This document shows positions 1 through 9,128 of a stretch of DNA of 64,000 nucleotides, piece after piece; positions within the stretch are counted from its first letter, which is position 1; every line of letters starts with the position of its first letter. The DNA lies in NCBI RefSeq assembly GCF_013394695.1, contig NZ_CP058258.1, positions 82,001 to 146,000 of the forward strand, read 5' to 3'. Both the position numbers and the translations under genes were made by a program. The notes beneath the pieces were generated by a model, which ran no database searches, was not told the DNA's origin, and was given only the letters and a program-made list of their open reading frames with translations. The DNA comes from Streptococcus sp. oral taxon 061. GTDB taxonomy: Bacteria; Bacillota; Bacilli; Lactobacillales; Streptococcaceae.

Positions 1-1716
1 GTTTTATCAGCAATTTATCTCTATACAAAGAAATTCACCTATCTTCCAAAAACACAGCCAGAAGCATTGACTCAATTTCTAACAAAGAATGTTATTGGAT
101 TTTGGATTTTACTATTAGCTATCACTGCAGCTTGCTCTTATCTCTATTGGAGTCGTTCTCGTAAAGATCCTAAAGTGAAAAAAATGGTGCTATTGATAGC
201 TGGGGCTGTCGTCCTTCTTTTAGGCATTCTTCTCCAAACAGGTTATCTCTTATCTCAGGTTGTATTAACCTTGTTGGTTTACTTGGCGGTTATCTTCTTA
301 CTGCGCTCAAGAATGACAAGATTAGCCATTCTTGCCTTATCTACCCTAACAATCTTTGAGTTGGGTTACAACGCTTATCTATCTCAAGCAACCTTTGGGT
401 ATGCGGATGTAGATAAGTTTGTAGATGCAACGGTATCTGTAAAACAAGTGACAGATGATGTTCAGAAACAAGCAGACCAACCATTCTATCGAATCGCCTC
501 CACCTTTGCCTATTCAAAAACAGTGCCATCGCTTGTTTCCTACCCAGGTTTAAGTACCTTTAGTTCTAGCTTAGAGCGTACGACCATGGATCAATTCGCC
601 TACATGGGTGATCAAGGGATTAATGCGGCGACAGAGTATGAAAATGGGACCCTCTTAACAGATGCCCTATACGGTGTTCGCTACTATATGGATGTCAAGG
701 ATCTGGATCCTACAGAGAAAGAAGCTCATCCTGAGAGAATGTATTTCACTCGTTTTGCTAGCCGTTTTGATATGCACCGTTATTTCACGCGTAAGGTCTA
801 TGAAGATGAGCGCTATATTGTGTATGAAAATCCCAATTCGTTCCCATTAGCCTATGGAACAAATGATTTAGTAAGAAATATCAGCTTCGGTAAAAACAAC
901 GCTATTCAAAACCAAAATATCATTCTCAACTCTATGGAAGGTGCGAAAAAAGACGAAGAAAATTACCTCGATTATTTCAAGCCCCTAGCCTATGGAGATG
1001 TCGAAACAGAAAATCTTACTGAGGAAAATGTCGACAAAGAAAAAGGAACCGCAGTTTACAAGCGTGTAGATTCTTCTAAGGATGCAATTGTTCGCTACCG
1101 AATTACTCCTCGAACAGATTTAACTTATTACTTCTTCGTACCTGCAGGTCTAAATACAGAGAAAGATTACTCTGTCCTTCTGAACGGCAAGTGGTTCACT
1201 CATTCCAAGAGAAATACGCAACGTCAACTATGGCAAATCGCTGACAATGCAGAGAATCAAGAGTCTGTACTGGAGTTCCGCTTTAAAACAGACAAGGTTG
1301 ACCTTTCAAACGCAGGAGTTTACCGCGCAGAAATCAGTCAAATTCAAAGTGCTTTAGAAAAAAGGAAGGCACAAGGTCTACAAGTTGAGAAATTCTCGAA
1401 TACTCATATCGTCGGTTCAGTGAATATTACTGACGACAGTAAATATATGATGACTTCTATCCCTTATAGCGAGGGTTGGAAGGTGAAAGTAGATGGTAAG
1501 GATGTACCTGTGACAAAAGCATGGAACAGCTTTATTTCCTTCCCGATTACTTCTGGACAACACAAAGTAGAATTTGTCTTCTCACAAAAAGGAAGGGTTA
1601 CAGGTGCTGTATTGACTCTCATCAGTCTAACAACGCTTTATATTGTCAGAAGAGATTACAAAAAGGATGATAAAAACCAGCTGAAAGAAAGTCAATACGC
1701 TCCATCAGCTGACTAA
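1..1716 (+). CDS. YfhO-family membrane protein, 5' end outside window
   Basis: The frame is open from the first base of the window, so this is the C-terminal 571 residues of a longer protein. It has several hydrophobic helices in the first ~110 residues, a long soluble region (about 120-540) and one last helix before a basic tail. This layout fits the YfhO family of large multi-pass proteins, which act in glycosylation of cell-surface polymers in Gram-positives. The family call rests on overall architecture and remembered similarity, and no catalytic residue is visible in this half. A strong terminator follows directly, so the gene ends its own transcript. Confidence 0.75.
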   Translation, partial: VLSAIYLYTKKFTYLPKTQPEALTQFLTKNVIGFWILLLAITAACSYLYWSRSRKDPKVKKMVLLIAGAVVLLLGILLQTGYLLSQVVLTLLVYLAVIFLLRSRMTRLAILALSTLTIFELGYNAYLSQATFGYADVDKFVDATVSVKQVTDDVQKQADQPFYRIASTFAYSKTVPSLVSYPGLSTFSSSLERTTMDQFAYMGDQGINAATEYENGTLLTDALYGVRYYMDVKDLDPTEKEAHPERMYFTRFASRFDMHRYFTRKVYEDERYIVYENPNSFPLAYGTNDLVRNISFGKNNAIQNQNIILNSMEGAKKDEENYLDYFKPLAYGDVETENLTEENVDKEKGTAVYKRVDSSKDAIVRYRITPRTDLTYYFFVPAGLNTEKDYSVLLNGKWFTHSKRNTQRQLWQIADNAENQESVLEFRFKTDKVDLSNAGVYRAEISQIQSALEKRKAQGLQVEKFSNTHIVGSVNITDDSKYMMTSIPYSEGWKVKVDGKDVPVTKAWNSFISFPITSGQHKVEFVFSQKGRVTGAVLTLISLTTLYIVRRDYKKDDKNQLKESQYAPSAD

Positions 1717-1743
1717 GCAATCTTTTATCAACTATAAAAAAAT

Positions 1744-1774
1744 ACGGTCAGGAATGGTATCCTGACCGTTTTCT
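1744..1774 (+). terminator. Rho-independent terminator after yfhO-like gene
   Basis: Perfect 10-bp stem ACGGTCAGGA / TCCTGACCGT with a 6-base loop, followed by a T-rich run. Confidence 0.9.
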
Positions 1775-1803
1775 TTTGCAAAATGACAAAAATATTAAAC
1801 TTT

Positions 1804-1845
1804 TTGACAAATATACTTGTCAAAAATAAAAAGATGTGTTACAAT
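1804..1845 (+). promoter_or_regulatory. Promoter with overlapping operator for the HTH-PspC operon
   Basis: The -35 box TTGTCA (1817-1822) and -10 box TACAAT (1840-1845) are 17 bases apart. An inverted repeat TTGACAA-ATATAC-TTGTCAA (1804-1823) covers the -35 box. A small HTH repressor is encoded just downstream, so autoregulation is a reasonable inference. Confidence 0.75.
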
Positions 1846-1879
1846 GAAATCAAGATAAAGAACAAAGGAGAAAAAAGAC

Positions 1880-2083
1880 ATGCTAAAAAATCGTCTAAAA
1901 GAGCTTCGGGCTCGCGATGGCCTGAATCAAACCGAGCTGGCCAAACTAGCTGGCGTGTCCAGGCAAACCATCAGTTTGCTAGAACGGGATGAGTACACGC
2001 CATCCATCGTCATTGCCCTGAAGATTGCTCAGATATTCCATGAGCCAGTCGAGTCAGTCTTTCGCTTAGAGGAGGATGAGTGA
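1880..2083 (+). CDS. Small HTH (Cro/CI, YozG-like) transcriptional regulator
   Basis: This 67-residue protein is essentially only a helix-turn-helix domain: LNQTELAKLAGVSRQTISLL holds the two helices, followed by the ERDEYTPS turn typical of YozG/XRE-type minimal regulators. The start has a good ribosome site (AAAGGAG). The stop overlaps the next start (TGATG), giving translational coupling to a small membrane protein. Such minimal regulators often control an adjacent membrane-protein operon, and the inverted repeat over its own -35 box fits autoregulation. The ligand or signal is unknown. Confidence 0.85.
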   Translation: MLKNRLKELRARDGLNQTELAKLAGVSRQTISLLERDEYTPSIVIALKIAQIFHEPVESVFRLEEDE

Positions 2084-2286
2084 TGAACAAGTATAAAGTG
2101 ATTTATTATCTATCTATAGTTGTGTTTATCGTAAATCTTTTGGCTATGATTGGAAGCCTATTTGGTTGGTTTACCATCGTAGAAGGCAAGTACCTCTTCT
2201 GGAATAATATAGTGCTACTATTAGTCTTTAGATGGGTAGAGAAAAAAATAAAGTTTAAAGAACTCGTAAAAGGAGAAAAGTTATGA
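2083..2286 (+). CDS. Small two-helix membrane protein
   Basis: This 67-residue protein starts at the ATG overlapping the previous stop. A GTG three bases upstream is possible, but the GGAGG site fits the ATG. It has two hydrophobic segments (about residues 6-30 and 40-55) joined by a short loop, and a basic C-terminus. Small proteins of this type often sit next to YozG-like regulators, and I cannot assign a function. Its last codons overlap the start of the PspC gene, so it belongs to the same operon. Confidence 0.7.
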   Translation: MNKYKVIYYLSIVVFIVNLLAMIGSLFGWFTIVEGKYLFWNNIVLLLVFRWVEKKIKFKELVKGEKL

Positions 2287-2633
2287 AAGAGTTTTTAGCA
2301 GGTTTTCAAGTCGATACTGAGAACAAAGAACTTGCCGGTGTTTGTGCAGGTTTAGGAAACTATTTTAACATTCAAGCCAACATTGTTCGTTTGGTGACAG
2401 TCTTCTTGTTTCTCTCTTCGACGGAGATTGGGATTATAACCGTGACTCTCTATGCTTATCTAGCAGGTTGGCTTGGGAATGAGCCCTTGGGAGATGGAGC
2501 GAAGAAAGCAAGAAACCAAGCTATTCTCTTACTTGTTGTTTGTTTGCTTTTGGTGTCGCTTGGAGCAGAAGGTTTGACAGCTATTTTTGAATCGGGGAAA
2601 TCCTTTGGTCAATGGTTGTCTGGCTTGTTTTAG
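2283..2633 (+). CDS. PspC domain-containing membrane protein
   Basis: A 116-residue protein. Residues ~10-70 match the PspC domain pattern: an ELAGVCAGLGNYF segment followed by a long hydrophobic stretch ending YAYLAGWLGNE. A second hydrophobic helix lies at ~80-100. PspC-domain proteins take part in envelope-stress sensing (phage-shock response family). The start has an AAAGGAG site and overlaps the previous gene by four bases. Here the domain travels with an XRE-type regulator rather than a PspA partner. Confidence 0.85.
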   Translation: MKEFLAGFQVDTENKELAGVCAGLGNYFNIQANIVRLVTVFLFLSSTEIGIITVTLYAYLAGWLGNEPLGDGAKKARNQAILLLVVCLLLVSLGAEGLTAIFESGKSFGQWLSGLF

Positions 2634-2647
2634 AAAGAGGTTAAAAT

Positions 2648-3349
2648 ATGGAAAAGAATCACATAATTTTTGCACTGAAACTTTTTATTATAGGAGCTTT
2701 ATTAGGAATACTTGCCGGAGCTCTTGGAGTTAAACCTTTAGGTATTAGTCAAGAGCAAGTAATCCCTGTCTTGTTCTCAATCTTTTTTGGTCTAGGGCTG
2801 ATTACGGCAATCCTAACATTTTATTTCACTAGAAAAAGTCATCAGGCTTATCAGAATTATCAACGAGAAGAAGAGGATGAAGGAAATGAGCAAGACTACC
2901 TTGCTACGTATCGCTTCTTAGATTATGCTACAGTAGCTTGGAATGTTTCCCAAATTAGTATGCTATTCTGTATGCTTTTAGACTTAGGAAGATTCGGCAT
3001 ATCAGCAACATCCTTACTTTTGATAGTTGTAAGTATTTGGTCGGGTGTTTACTGCCTAAAAATCACTAGCAAGATTCGTAACTATAAACTTTCTGTTATG
3101 GCCACACCCAAGGAAGTTTTGGAATACCTGGACACTTATGATGAGGGAGAAAAACAGGCTGAGATGGAAGAAGCTTACTTGATCTTGTTCAAGGTCAATC
3201 AAATCCTCATTCCTGGCATCTATGTTGTCTTAGTAGTACTATCTGTAGTATTAGGACAAGTACAGTTGGTTGCTCTACTCGTAGCAGTTGTCATCCATTT
3301 GTACACGAATGTTGCACAGTTGCGCAAAACAAAACGTTATTTCAAATAG
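2648..3349 (+). CDS. DUF3169 family membrane protein
   Basis: A 233-residue integral membrane protein with about six hydrophobic segments: two near the N-terminus, two around 95-135 and two at 180-222. A charged, acidic segment (REEEDEGNEQDY) lies after helix 2. The pattern fits DUF3169, a streptococcal/firmicute membrane family of unknown function commonly found beside YozG-like HTH regulators. A GAAAGAGG ribosome site precedes the ATG, and the gene is 14 bases after the PspC gene in the same operon. Confidence 0.75.
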   Translation: MEKNHIIFALKLFIIGALLGILAGALGVKPLGISQEQVIPVLFSIFFGLGLITAILTFYFTRKSHQAYQNYQREEEDEGNEQDYLATYRFLDYATVAWNVSQISMLFCMLLDLGRFGISATSLLLIVVSIWSGVYCLKITSKIRNYKLSVMATPKEVLEYLDTYDEGEKQAEMEEAYLILFKVNQILIPGIYVVLVVLSVVLGQVQLVALLVAVVIHLYTNVAQLRKTKRYFK

Positions 3350-3358
3350 GAGAATATT

Positions 3359-4000
3359 ATGAAAACACTTAAAAATATCGGCTGGTATAGTCTTACTTTC
3401 TTATCATTTATTATGATTTATAGTTTTATTCAGGGTGTAGGTGTGGCGGCGATGAAGTTGGGAGCACCTGACTACGTTTTTGTCCCGGTATATGTCTTAT
3501 TGGCAGGAATTTTCACCTTTGTTACCTACAAGTGGTATAAGACAGGAACCGTTACGATTGAAAAAACAGCCCTCAACAAATACATCTGGTTGCCTGCCTT
3601 GGTATGGGCCCTTGTCATTGTTGCCCAATTCTTTTTGCCAAATGATCCATCAGTCAATCAACAGACGGCAGAACAATTGACTCATAATCAACCTCTCTTC
3701 GCTTTCTTCATGATAGTTGTCTTTGCGCCCCTGACAGAAGAGTTAACCTTTAGAGGTATGCTAGCTCGTTATGTCTTCCCTCAACAGGATAACATCAAGC
3801 AGACAGCTCTCTTTCTACTAGTAACAAGCATCATCTTTGCCCTCGTTCATTTCCCTGGAACTCCACAACAATTCCTAGTGTATGGTTCCCTCGGTTTGAG
3901 CTTGGGGTTGGCTTATATCAGCAAGGGTGGACTGGCTTACAGCATTGCTTTACATGCTTTAAATAATTTAATCGGATTTTTAATGATAATCATGCTATAA
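3359..4000 (+). CDS. CPBP family intramembrane protease (Abi/CAAX type)
   Basis: A 213-residue multi-pass protein carrying the three CPBP motifs in order: EELTFRG (~residues 126-132) with paired catalytic glutamates and arginine, FALVHFP with the metal-binding histidine, and HALNNL near the C-terminus. Family members are membrane-embedded glutamic-type proteases; in streptococci and lactobacilli some protect against the host's own bacteriocins. The substrate here is unknown. It is nine bases after the DUF3169 gene and has an AGGAG site. Confidence 0.85.
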   Translation: MKTLKNIGWYSLTFLSFIMIYSFIQGVGVAAMKLGAPDYVFVPVYVLLAGIFTFVTYKWYKTGTVTIEKTALNKYIWLPALVWALVIVAQFFLPNDPSVNQQTAEQLTHNQPLFAFFMIVVFAPLTEELTFRGMLARYVFPQQDNIKQTALFLLVTSIIFALVHFPGTPQQFLVYGSLGLSLGLAYISKGGLAYSIALHALNNLIGFLMIIML

Positions 4001-4018
4001 TAGACTCAGGAGGAAGTC

Positions 4019-4234
4019 ATGAAACGAGTGATATTATTAGCAGTGATTCAGGCAGTTGTTCTTTTCTTTATCATTGGAGTGCTTGCCTATGCTTTAAAAG
4101 GGGATTTCTTTTATAACTATTTAGCAGTAATCTTCGCACCAATCGCAGGTATTATGCGATTTGCGACGGCTTATGCAACGGAGATTGTTCTCCCTAAAAA
4201 GGCGGCAGAGATTGCGGAAAAGCGTAAAAAATAA
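4019..4234 (+). CDS. Small membrane protein, last gene of the HTH-PspC operon
   Basis: This 71-residue protein has a first transmembrane helix (~4-25), a second hydrophobic segment (~32-57) and a basic, lysine-rich tail (PKKAAEIAEKRKK). The start has a strong AGGAGG site, 18 bases after the CPBP stop, and a terminator follows. No function is recognised. Confidence 0.65.
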   Translation: MKRVILLAVIQAVVLFFIIGVLAYALKGDFFYNYLAVIFAPIAGIMRFATAYATEIVLPKKAAEIAEKRKK

Positions 4235-4243
4235 AGAAAACCT

Positions 4244-4275
4244 AAATCCAGCGAATAACTTTGCTGGATTTTTTC
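4244..4275 (+). terminator. Terminator of the HTH-PspC operon
   Basis: A 9-bp perfect stem AAATCCAGC / GCTGGATTT followed by TTTTC. Confidence 0.85.
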
Positions 4276-4335
4276 ATTTATAGCAGGATTCTTCTCAACT
4301 TTTCTGATGATTTTCATGAAGAGCCTGCGCTTTTA

Positions 4336-4344
4336 TGGTAAAAT
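4336..4344 (+). promoter_or_regulatory. Extended -10 promoter of aspS
   Basis: TG-G-TAAAAT lies 28 bases before the aspS start. The -35 region is poor, as is usual for extended -10 promoters. Confidence 0.6.
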
Positions 4345-4372
4345 AGTAACAGAATAAAAGAGGAGAGAAAAC

Positions 4373-6136
4373 ATGAAACGTAGTATGTATGCTGGTCGTG
4401 TTCGTGAGGAGCACATCGGACAAGAAATTACCTTGAAAGGATGGGTTGCCCGTCGTCGTGACCTTGGTGGTTTGATATTTATCGACCTTCGCGACCGTGA
4501 AGGAATCATGCAGTTGGTTATCAACCCAGAAAAAGTATCTGCAGAGGTGATGGCAACAGCTGAAAGCCTTCGTAGTGAATTTGTCATCGAGGTGACTGGT
4601 CAAGTTGCTGCACGTGAGCAAGCCAATGATAAGTTGGCGACTGGAGCAGTTGAGCTGAATGTAACAGCTCTTACTGTGCTTAACACAGCCAAAACAACAC
4701 CATTCGAAATCAAGGATGGCATTGAAGCAAACGATGATACGCGTCTACGTTACCGTTACCTTGACCTTCGTCGTCCAGAAATGTTGGAAAACCTTAAACT
4801 TCGTGCCAAGGTAACTCATTCTATCCGTAACTACTTGGATGAGTTGGAATTTATCGACGTAGAAACACCATTCCTTTCTAAATCAACGCCAGAAGGGGCG
4901 CGTGACTATTTGGTACCATCTCGTGTTAATAAGGGCCATTTCTATGCCCTTCCTCAAAGTCCGCAGATTACAAAACAGTTGTTGATGAATGCTGGGTTTG
5001 ATCGTTACTACCAAATTGTTAAATGTTTCCGTGACGAAGACTTGCGTGGTGACCGCCAACCAGAATTTACTCAGGTCGACTTGGAAACGTCATTCTTGAC
5101 TGAGCAAGAAATTCAAGATATCACAGAAGGCTTGATTGCGCGCGTGATGAAGGAAACAAAAGGCATAGAAGTAACACTGCCATTCCCTCGAATGAAGTAT
5201 GATGATGCTATGGCTCTTTATGGTTCTGACAAGCCTGATACTCGTTTTGAGATGTTGCTTCAAGACTTGACAGATCTTGTCAAAGGTGTTGATTTCAAAG
5301 TCTTCTCAGAAGCTCCTGCGGTTAAAGCCATTGTCGTCAAAGGAGCAGCAGACAACTACTCACGTAAAGACATTGACAAGATGACTGAAGTAGCCAAACA
5401 GTACGGTGCCAAAGGTCTTGCTTGGGTCAAGGTTGTTGACGGTGACTTAAACGGTCCAGTTGCGAAATTCTTGACTGGTATTCAAGGCGATTTAACAAGT
5501 GCGCTTGGTCTTGAAGATAAGGACTTAGTTCTCTTTGTAGCTGATACACTTGAAGTGGCCAATGCAACACTCGGTGCCCTTCGTGGACGTATTGCCAAAG
5601 AGCTTGGCTTGATTGATACTGACAAGTTCAACTTCCTCTGGGTTGTTGACTGGCCAATGTTTGAATGGTCTGAAGAAGAAGGTCGTTACATGAGTGCGCA
5701 CCATCCATTTACTCTTCCTCAAGCAGATACTGCTCATGAACTAGAAGGTGATTTGGCTAAGGTTCGTGCCATTGCCTACGACATCGTCTTGAACGGTTAT
5801 GAACTTGGTGGTGGTAGCCTTCGTATTAACCAAAAAGAACTCCAAGAACGCATGTTCAAGGCCCTTGGATTCTCAGCTGAAGAAGCCAATGACCAGTTTG
5901 GATTCCTTTTGGAAGCCATGGATTATGGATTCCCACCACACGGTGGCTTGGCTATCGGACTTGACCGCTTTGTAATGCTCTTAGCAGGCGAAGAAAATAT
6001 CCGTGAAGTCATTGCCTTTCCTAAGAACAACAAAGCAACTGACCCAATGACCCAAGCACCATCAACAGTGGCTCTTAAACAATTAGAGGAACTCAATCTA
6101 CAAGTAGAACAAGATGAAACAAACGAAACTAACTAA
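4373..6136 (+). CDS. aspS: Aspartyl-tRNA synthetase
   Basis: This 587-residue cytoplasmic class II synthetase attaches aspartate to tRNA-Asp. It has the bacterial layout: an N-terminal OB-fold anticodon-binding domain (~1-110), a catalytic core with motif 2 ([18 protein letters not shown], ~220-237), the GAD insertion domain (~300-410), and motif 3 ([12 protein letters not shown]) near the end. Its length is normal for bacterial AspRS. An extended -10 promoter and an AGGAGAG site precede the ATG. The 3' end overlaps yitT by 23 bases. Confidence 0.98.
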   Translation: MKRSMYAGRVREEHIGQEITLKGWVARRRDLGGLIFIDLRDREGIMQLVINPEKVSAEVMATAESLRSEFVIEVTGQVAAREQANDKLATGAVELNVTALTVLNTAKTTPFEIKDGIEANDDTRLRYRYLDLRRPEMLENLKLRAKVTHSIRNYLDELEFIDVETPFLSKSTPEGARDYLVPSRVNKGHFYALPQSPQITKQLLMNAGFDRYYQIVKCFRDEDLRGDRQPEFTQVDLETSFLTEQEIQDITEGLIARVMKETKGIEVTLPFPRMKYDDAMALYGSDKPDTRFEMLLQDLTDLVKGVDFKVFSEAPAVKAIVVKGAADNYSRKDIDKMTEVAKQYGAKGLAWVKVVDGDLNGPVAKFLTGIQGDLTSALGLEDKDLVLFVADTLEVANATLGALRGRIAKELGLIDTDKFNFLWVVDWPMFEWSEEEGRYMSAHHPFTLPQADTAHELEGDLAKVRAIAYDIVLNGYELGGGSLRINQKELQERMFKALGFSAEEANDQFGFLLEAMDYGFPPHGGLAIGLDRFVMLLAGEENIREVIAFPKNNKATDPMTQAPSTVALKQLEELNLQVEQDETNETN

Positions 6137-7055
6137 AAAGTGGTACCATTATCTGCGCCGTTTTGCTTATCGGGTGAAGATTTTACGTGTTTTGCAAAGT
6201 ATCTCCCGAGAAAAATACGATGAAAAAATTTCAGCTTCTCTGGTATATGGTTTTCTATCAGCAGTAGCCGTCAATTTCTTCTTCCAACCAGGACACGTTT
6301 ATTCAAGTGGAGCAACAGGTTTAGCTCAGATTATCTCAAGCCTTAGTAACTACTGGTTTAATTTCCATATTCCAATTTCTGTAGCTTTCTATTGTATCAA
6401 TATACCACTCATGATTTTAGCTTGGCGCCAGATTGGGCATAAGTTCACGATATTTACCTTTATCACGGTATCCATGAGCTCGCTCTTTATCCAATTTGTG
6501 CCAGTGGTGGTCTTGACAGAGGATCCCATCATCAATGCTCTCTTTGGTGGGGTAGTCATGGGACTTGGTATCGGTTTTGCTTTACGCCATAACATTTCCA
6601 GTGGTGGAACGGATATTGTCAGTCTTACCATTCGTAAGAAGACAGGACGAAACGTCGGAAGCATCTCCTTCCTAGTGAACGGGACAATCATGCTGATTGC
6701 AGGCTTGACCTTTGGTTGGAAATATGCCCTTTATTCCATGATTACGATCTTTGTCTCAAGCCGTGTAACAGATGCAGTTTTCACCAAACAGAAACGCATG
6801 CAGGCCATGATCGTCACTAGCAATCCAGATGCAGTGATTGAGAAAATCCACAACAAATTGCACCGTGGGGCAACGATGATCCATGATGCTGAAGGAACTT
6901 ATAACCATGAGCGTAAGGCAGTTTTAATTACGGTTATCACTCGTGCAGAGTTCAATGATTTTAAACAGATTATGAAACAAGTTGATCCGACAGCCTTTGT
7001 ATCGGTCTCAGAGAATGTTCATATTCTTGGACGATTTGTCGAAGTTGAAAACTAG
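6114..7055 (+). CDS. YitT family membrane protein (DUF2179)
   Basis: A 313-residue protein with five or six hydrophobic helices (~40-225) containing the YitT-type glycine-rich segment [18 protein letters not shown], followed by a soluble C-terminal DUF2179 domain (~230-310, [14 protein letters not shown] onward). The family is widespread in firmicutes and of uncertain function. The chosen ATG lies inside the last codons of aspS (overlap 23 bases), suggesting translational coupling. A bidirectional terminator separates it from malR. Confidence 0.9.
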   Translation: MKQTKLTKKWYHYLRRFAYRVKILRVLQSISREKYDEKISASLVYGFLSAVAVNFFFQPGHVYSSGATGLAQIISSLSNYWFNFHIPISVAFYCINIPLMILAWRQIGHKFTIFTFITVSMSSLFIQFVPVVVLTEDPIINALFGGVVMGLGIGFALRHNISSGGTDIVSLTIRKKTGRNVGSISFLVNGTIMLIAGLTFGWKYALYSMITIFVSSRVTDAVFTKQKRMQAMIVTSNPDAVIEKIHNKLHRGATMIHDAEGTYNHERKAVLITVITRAEFNDFKQIMKQVDPTAFVSVSENVHILGRFVEVEN

Positions 7056-7076
7056 TTGTTCAGGTAAATAGAATAC

Positions 7077-7112
7077 AAAAAAACCAACTCAAAATAGAGA
7101 GTTGGTTTTTTA
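7077..7112. terminator. Bidirectional terminator between yitT and malR
   Basis: Stem CCAACTC / GAGTTGG is flanked by A5 on the left and T6 on the right, so it serves both convergent genes. It overlaps the malR stop codon. Confidence 0.85.
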
Positions 7113-8096
7113 TTTTTCAACGATTTCGTGTGCAATCACCTGACGATAGCAGATTTGACGATTCTCTTTGACATCATTAATGATTTGCAGAATGGTTTCA
7201 AATGAAGTTCGGCCAAGAGCAAGGCTATTGATATCAACATAGGCAGCTAGATTCAATCTTGGATTCACCGAATCAAAGCTTAGAACAGGAACATCAAGCT
7301 GGTGTTCGTTGAGGTAGTTACAGACACCTTCAGCTAAGAGGCTATCTGTTGTAATAATAGCATCGGTCTGAGGGTCGTGTTTAAAGAGTTGTTTACTAAA
7401 GTTATAGCCCTTTTCTTCTAGAAACTCGTCTGCAAAGAAGGTACGTTGACTATCAAGAGGTAGATCGTGTTCTTGAAGTGCTTGCTCGTAACCTGTCAGA
7501 CGATCCTGGGTAACGAAGAGCTTCTTGGTACCACCAATGAAAGCAATGCGACTGCATCCTTTTTTGATGAAATATTCGGTCGCATCAAATCCGGCTTGGA
7601 TGTTATCATTATCAACAAGCGGAATAAAAGGAGAAAGTGATTTTCCAAGAATGAGGAAGGGGAATTGCTCATCGACAACTAGTTGCACCAAGGGATCATT
7701 TTCTTGAGCATACAAGAAGATAAGCCCATCCACACGCTTTCCGTAGACCATTTGTGAAATGGCGTTTAAACGCTCTTTCTCATCCTTACCAGTCGCAATC
7801 TGAATGGCATAGTGATTTTCCGAGGCAACCTGTGCAATCCCTCTAAGAACAGAAGGGAAGAAAGGGTTTTGGTAGAAAACGTCTGAGTCATCTGGAAGAA
7901 CCAAACCAATGACTTGCGTATAACTGCTAACGAGACTTCGAGCATTTAGATTAGGATGATAATTGAGTTCTTTCATTGCTTTTCGAACTCGTTTTTTGGT
8001 TTCGTCACTAATGGTTGATTTGTTTTGAATAACACGGGTTACGGTTGAAGGTGAAACTCCTGCAGCCTTGGCCACGTCTTTAATCGTAACAGGCAT
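7110..8096 (-). CDS. malR: Maltose operon repressor MalR (LacI family)
   Basis: A 328-residue LacI/GalR repressor. The N-terminal HTH is TIKDVAKAAGVSPSTVTRVI (residues 3-22), followed by a hinge helix and a periplasmic-binding-protein-like effector domain. Its place beside malA, malD, malC and malX identifies it as MalR, which represses the mal promoters and is released by maltose or maltodextrin. LacI-type palindromes in the malX-malQ control region are its likely targets. It follows malA by nine bases with an AGGAG site, forming malAR. Confidence 0.95.
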   Translation of the reverse strand: MPVTIKDVAKAAGVSPSTVTRVIQNKSTISDETKKRVRKAMKELNYHPNLNARSLVSSYTQVIGLVLPDDSDVFYQNPFFPSVLRGIAQVASENHYAIQIATGKDEKERLNAISQMVYGKRVDGLIFLYAQENDPLVQLVVDEQFPFLILGKSLSPFIPLVDNDNIQAGFDATEYFIKKGCSRIAFIGGTKKLFVTQDRLTGYEQALQEHDLPLDSQRTFFADEFLEEKGYNFSKQLFKHDPQTDAIITTDSLLAEGVCNYLNEHQLDVPVLSFDSVNPRLNLAAYVDINSLALGRTSFETILQIINDVKENRQICYRQVIAHEIVEK

Positions 8097-8105
8097 AATA
8101 ATCTC

Positions 8106-8906
8106 CTACTTTTGGTAGTCTGGATCACGATAATGAGTCTTATAAAAGATAGTGACCAGGTATAGAACAAATAAAATGTTTTGAACAGTAATCAAAGTTG
8201 CCATATTCTGTCCCAAAAGACCTAGAATCAAGGTAATTAAAGTTGGCAATCCTAAACAGTTCAAAATAAAATGATAGCACTCTTTATAGGTCTTAAATGA
8301 GAAGAGACGAGATTTTTTCGTAAAGTAGAGCAGAAGGCTAGCGCCTAAAGCTACAATGAAAAAATTAAGTCCAAAGAGGAAACTAGCACCTAAGACCAGG
8401 AAGAGGCTGATATAGACGCGGTTCTGTTGATACCAGTCTTTTGAAATAGCCTGAGTCAAGCTTTCCTTGCTTTGGAAACTATCAGTTGTGATAGCATGAT
8501 AGCGAATGCTGGTTAGTTCTTTTCCTTGCTTACTGATGACGAGTTGCTCAGGTTCAAAATGAAGGAGCAATTCCTTAGGGAAGTTTGAACTAGAAGTATC
8601 TCCAATTTGAACAGAAGCTTGATGAGGAGTTAAACCCGTATAGCTTAGTTTACCATCTACAATCTTGGCGTTCTTAGCTAGATCCTGAACGACTCCGTCC
8701 GTCAATGGAGCATAGACATCATCGATGAACGTCTCTAAAGGATAGGTTTCCTGAGAACTGTTCTGGATAGCAATAGGCACCATGGATAAGCTAATCAAGA
8801 AAATACTGGTAAAAATCAGTTGAAACCAGTTTAGACCAAAACGATGAGAGAGGGGCTTACGAAATCCCCAAATACTATTAAAATAAGAAAACGGATATGG
8901 TAACAT
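8106..8906 (-). CDS. malA: MalA, maltodextrin-locus membrane protein (DUF1189)
   Basis: I start the gene at the ATG at 8906 (266 residues, beginning [15 protein letters not shown]). The frame stays open to an ATG at 9017, but a clear promoter (-10 at 8940-8945) lies inside that extension and the upstream ATG has no ribosome site, while 8906 has AAAGAG. The protein has one helix near residue 40, a soluble ~100-residue domain and about four C-terminal helices, fitting DUF1189. In pneumococcus the malAR gene of this type is named malA. Its biochemical role is not established. Confidence 0.8.
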   Translation of the reverse strand: MLPYPFSYFNSIWGFRKPLSHRFGLNWFQLIFTSIFLISLSMVPIAIQNSSQETYPLETFIDDVYAPLTDGVVQDLAKNAKIVDGKLSYTGLTPHQASVQIGDTSSSNFPKELLLHFEPEQLVISKQGKELTSIRYHAITTDSFQSKESLTQAISKDWYQQNRVYISLFLVLGASFLFGLNFFIVALGASLLLYFTKKSRLFSFKTYKECYHFILNCLGLPTLITLILGLLGQNMATLITVQNILFVLYLVTIFYKTHYRDPDYQK

Positions 8907-8939
8907 AAATCTCTTTCTATAGGCATTTTCTATACGAGT

Positions 8940-8968
8940 ATTATATAGAGAAATGTTTTTTATTTCAA
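8940..8968 (-). promoter_or_regulatory. Promoter of malA-malR
   Basis: On the minus strand, TTGAAA (8963-8968) and TATAAT (8940-8945) are 17 bases apart, giving a predicted transcription start near 8933. This separates malAR from malXCD transcription. Confidence 0.8.
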
Positions 8969-9090
8969 GCGGGGATAGTAGAATCCTTGATAAAAGTGAA
9001 TGTTTGTTATGATTCATCCACTAACTAACAAGGAAATCTCAGCAAGCTCATGTTTCTCACCAGACAATCGATGTACAAGTTCAAAAATGA

Positions 9091-9128
9091 AAAAGGGTGG
9101 CGAGGGTATATTACCCCTTGTCGCCACC
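9091..9128 (-). terminator. Terminator of malXCD overlapping the malD stop
   Basis: On the minus strand the stem GGTGGCGA / TCGCCACC (9121-9128 with 9096-9103) is extended by AC-rich pairs and followed by CTTTTTC. The malD stop codon sits inside the hairpin, so the terminator is partly made of coding sequence. Confidence 0.75.
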
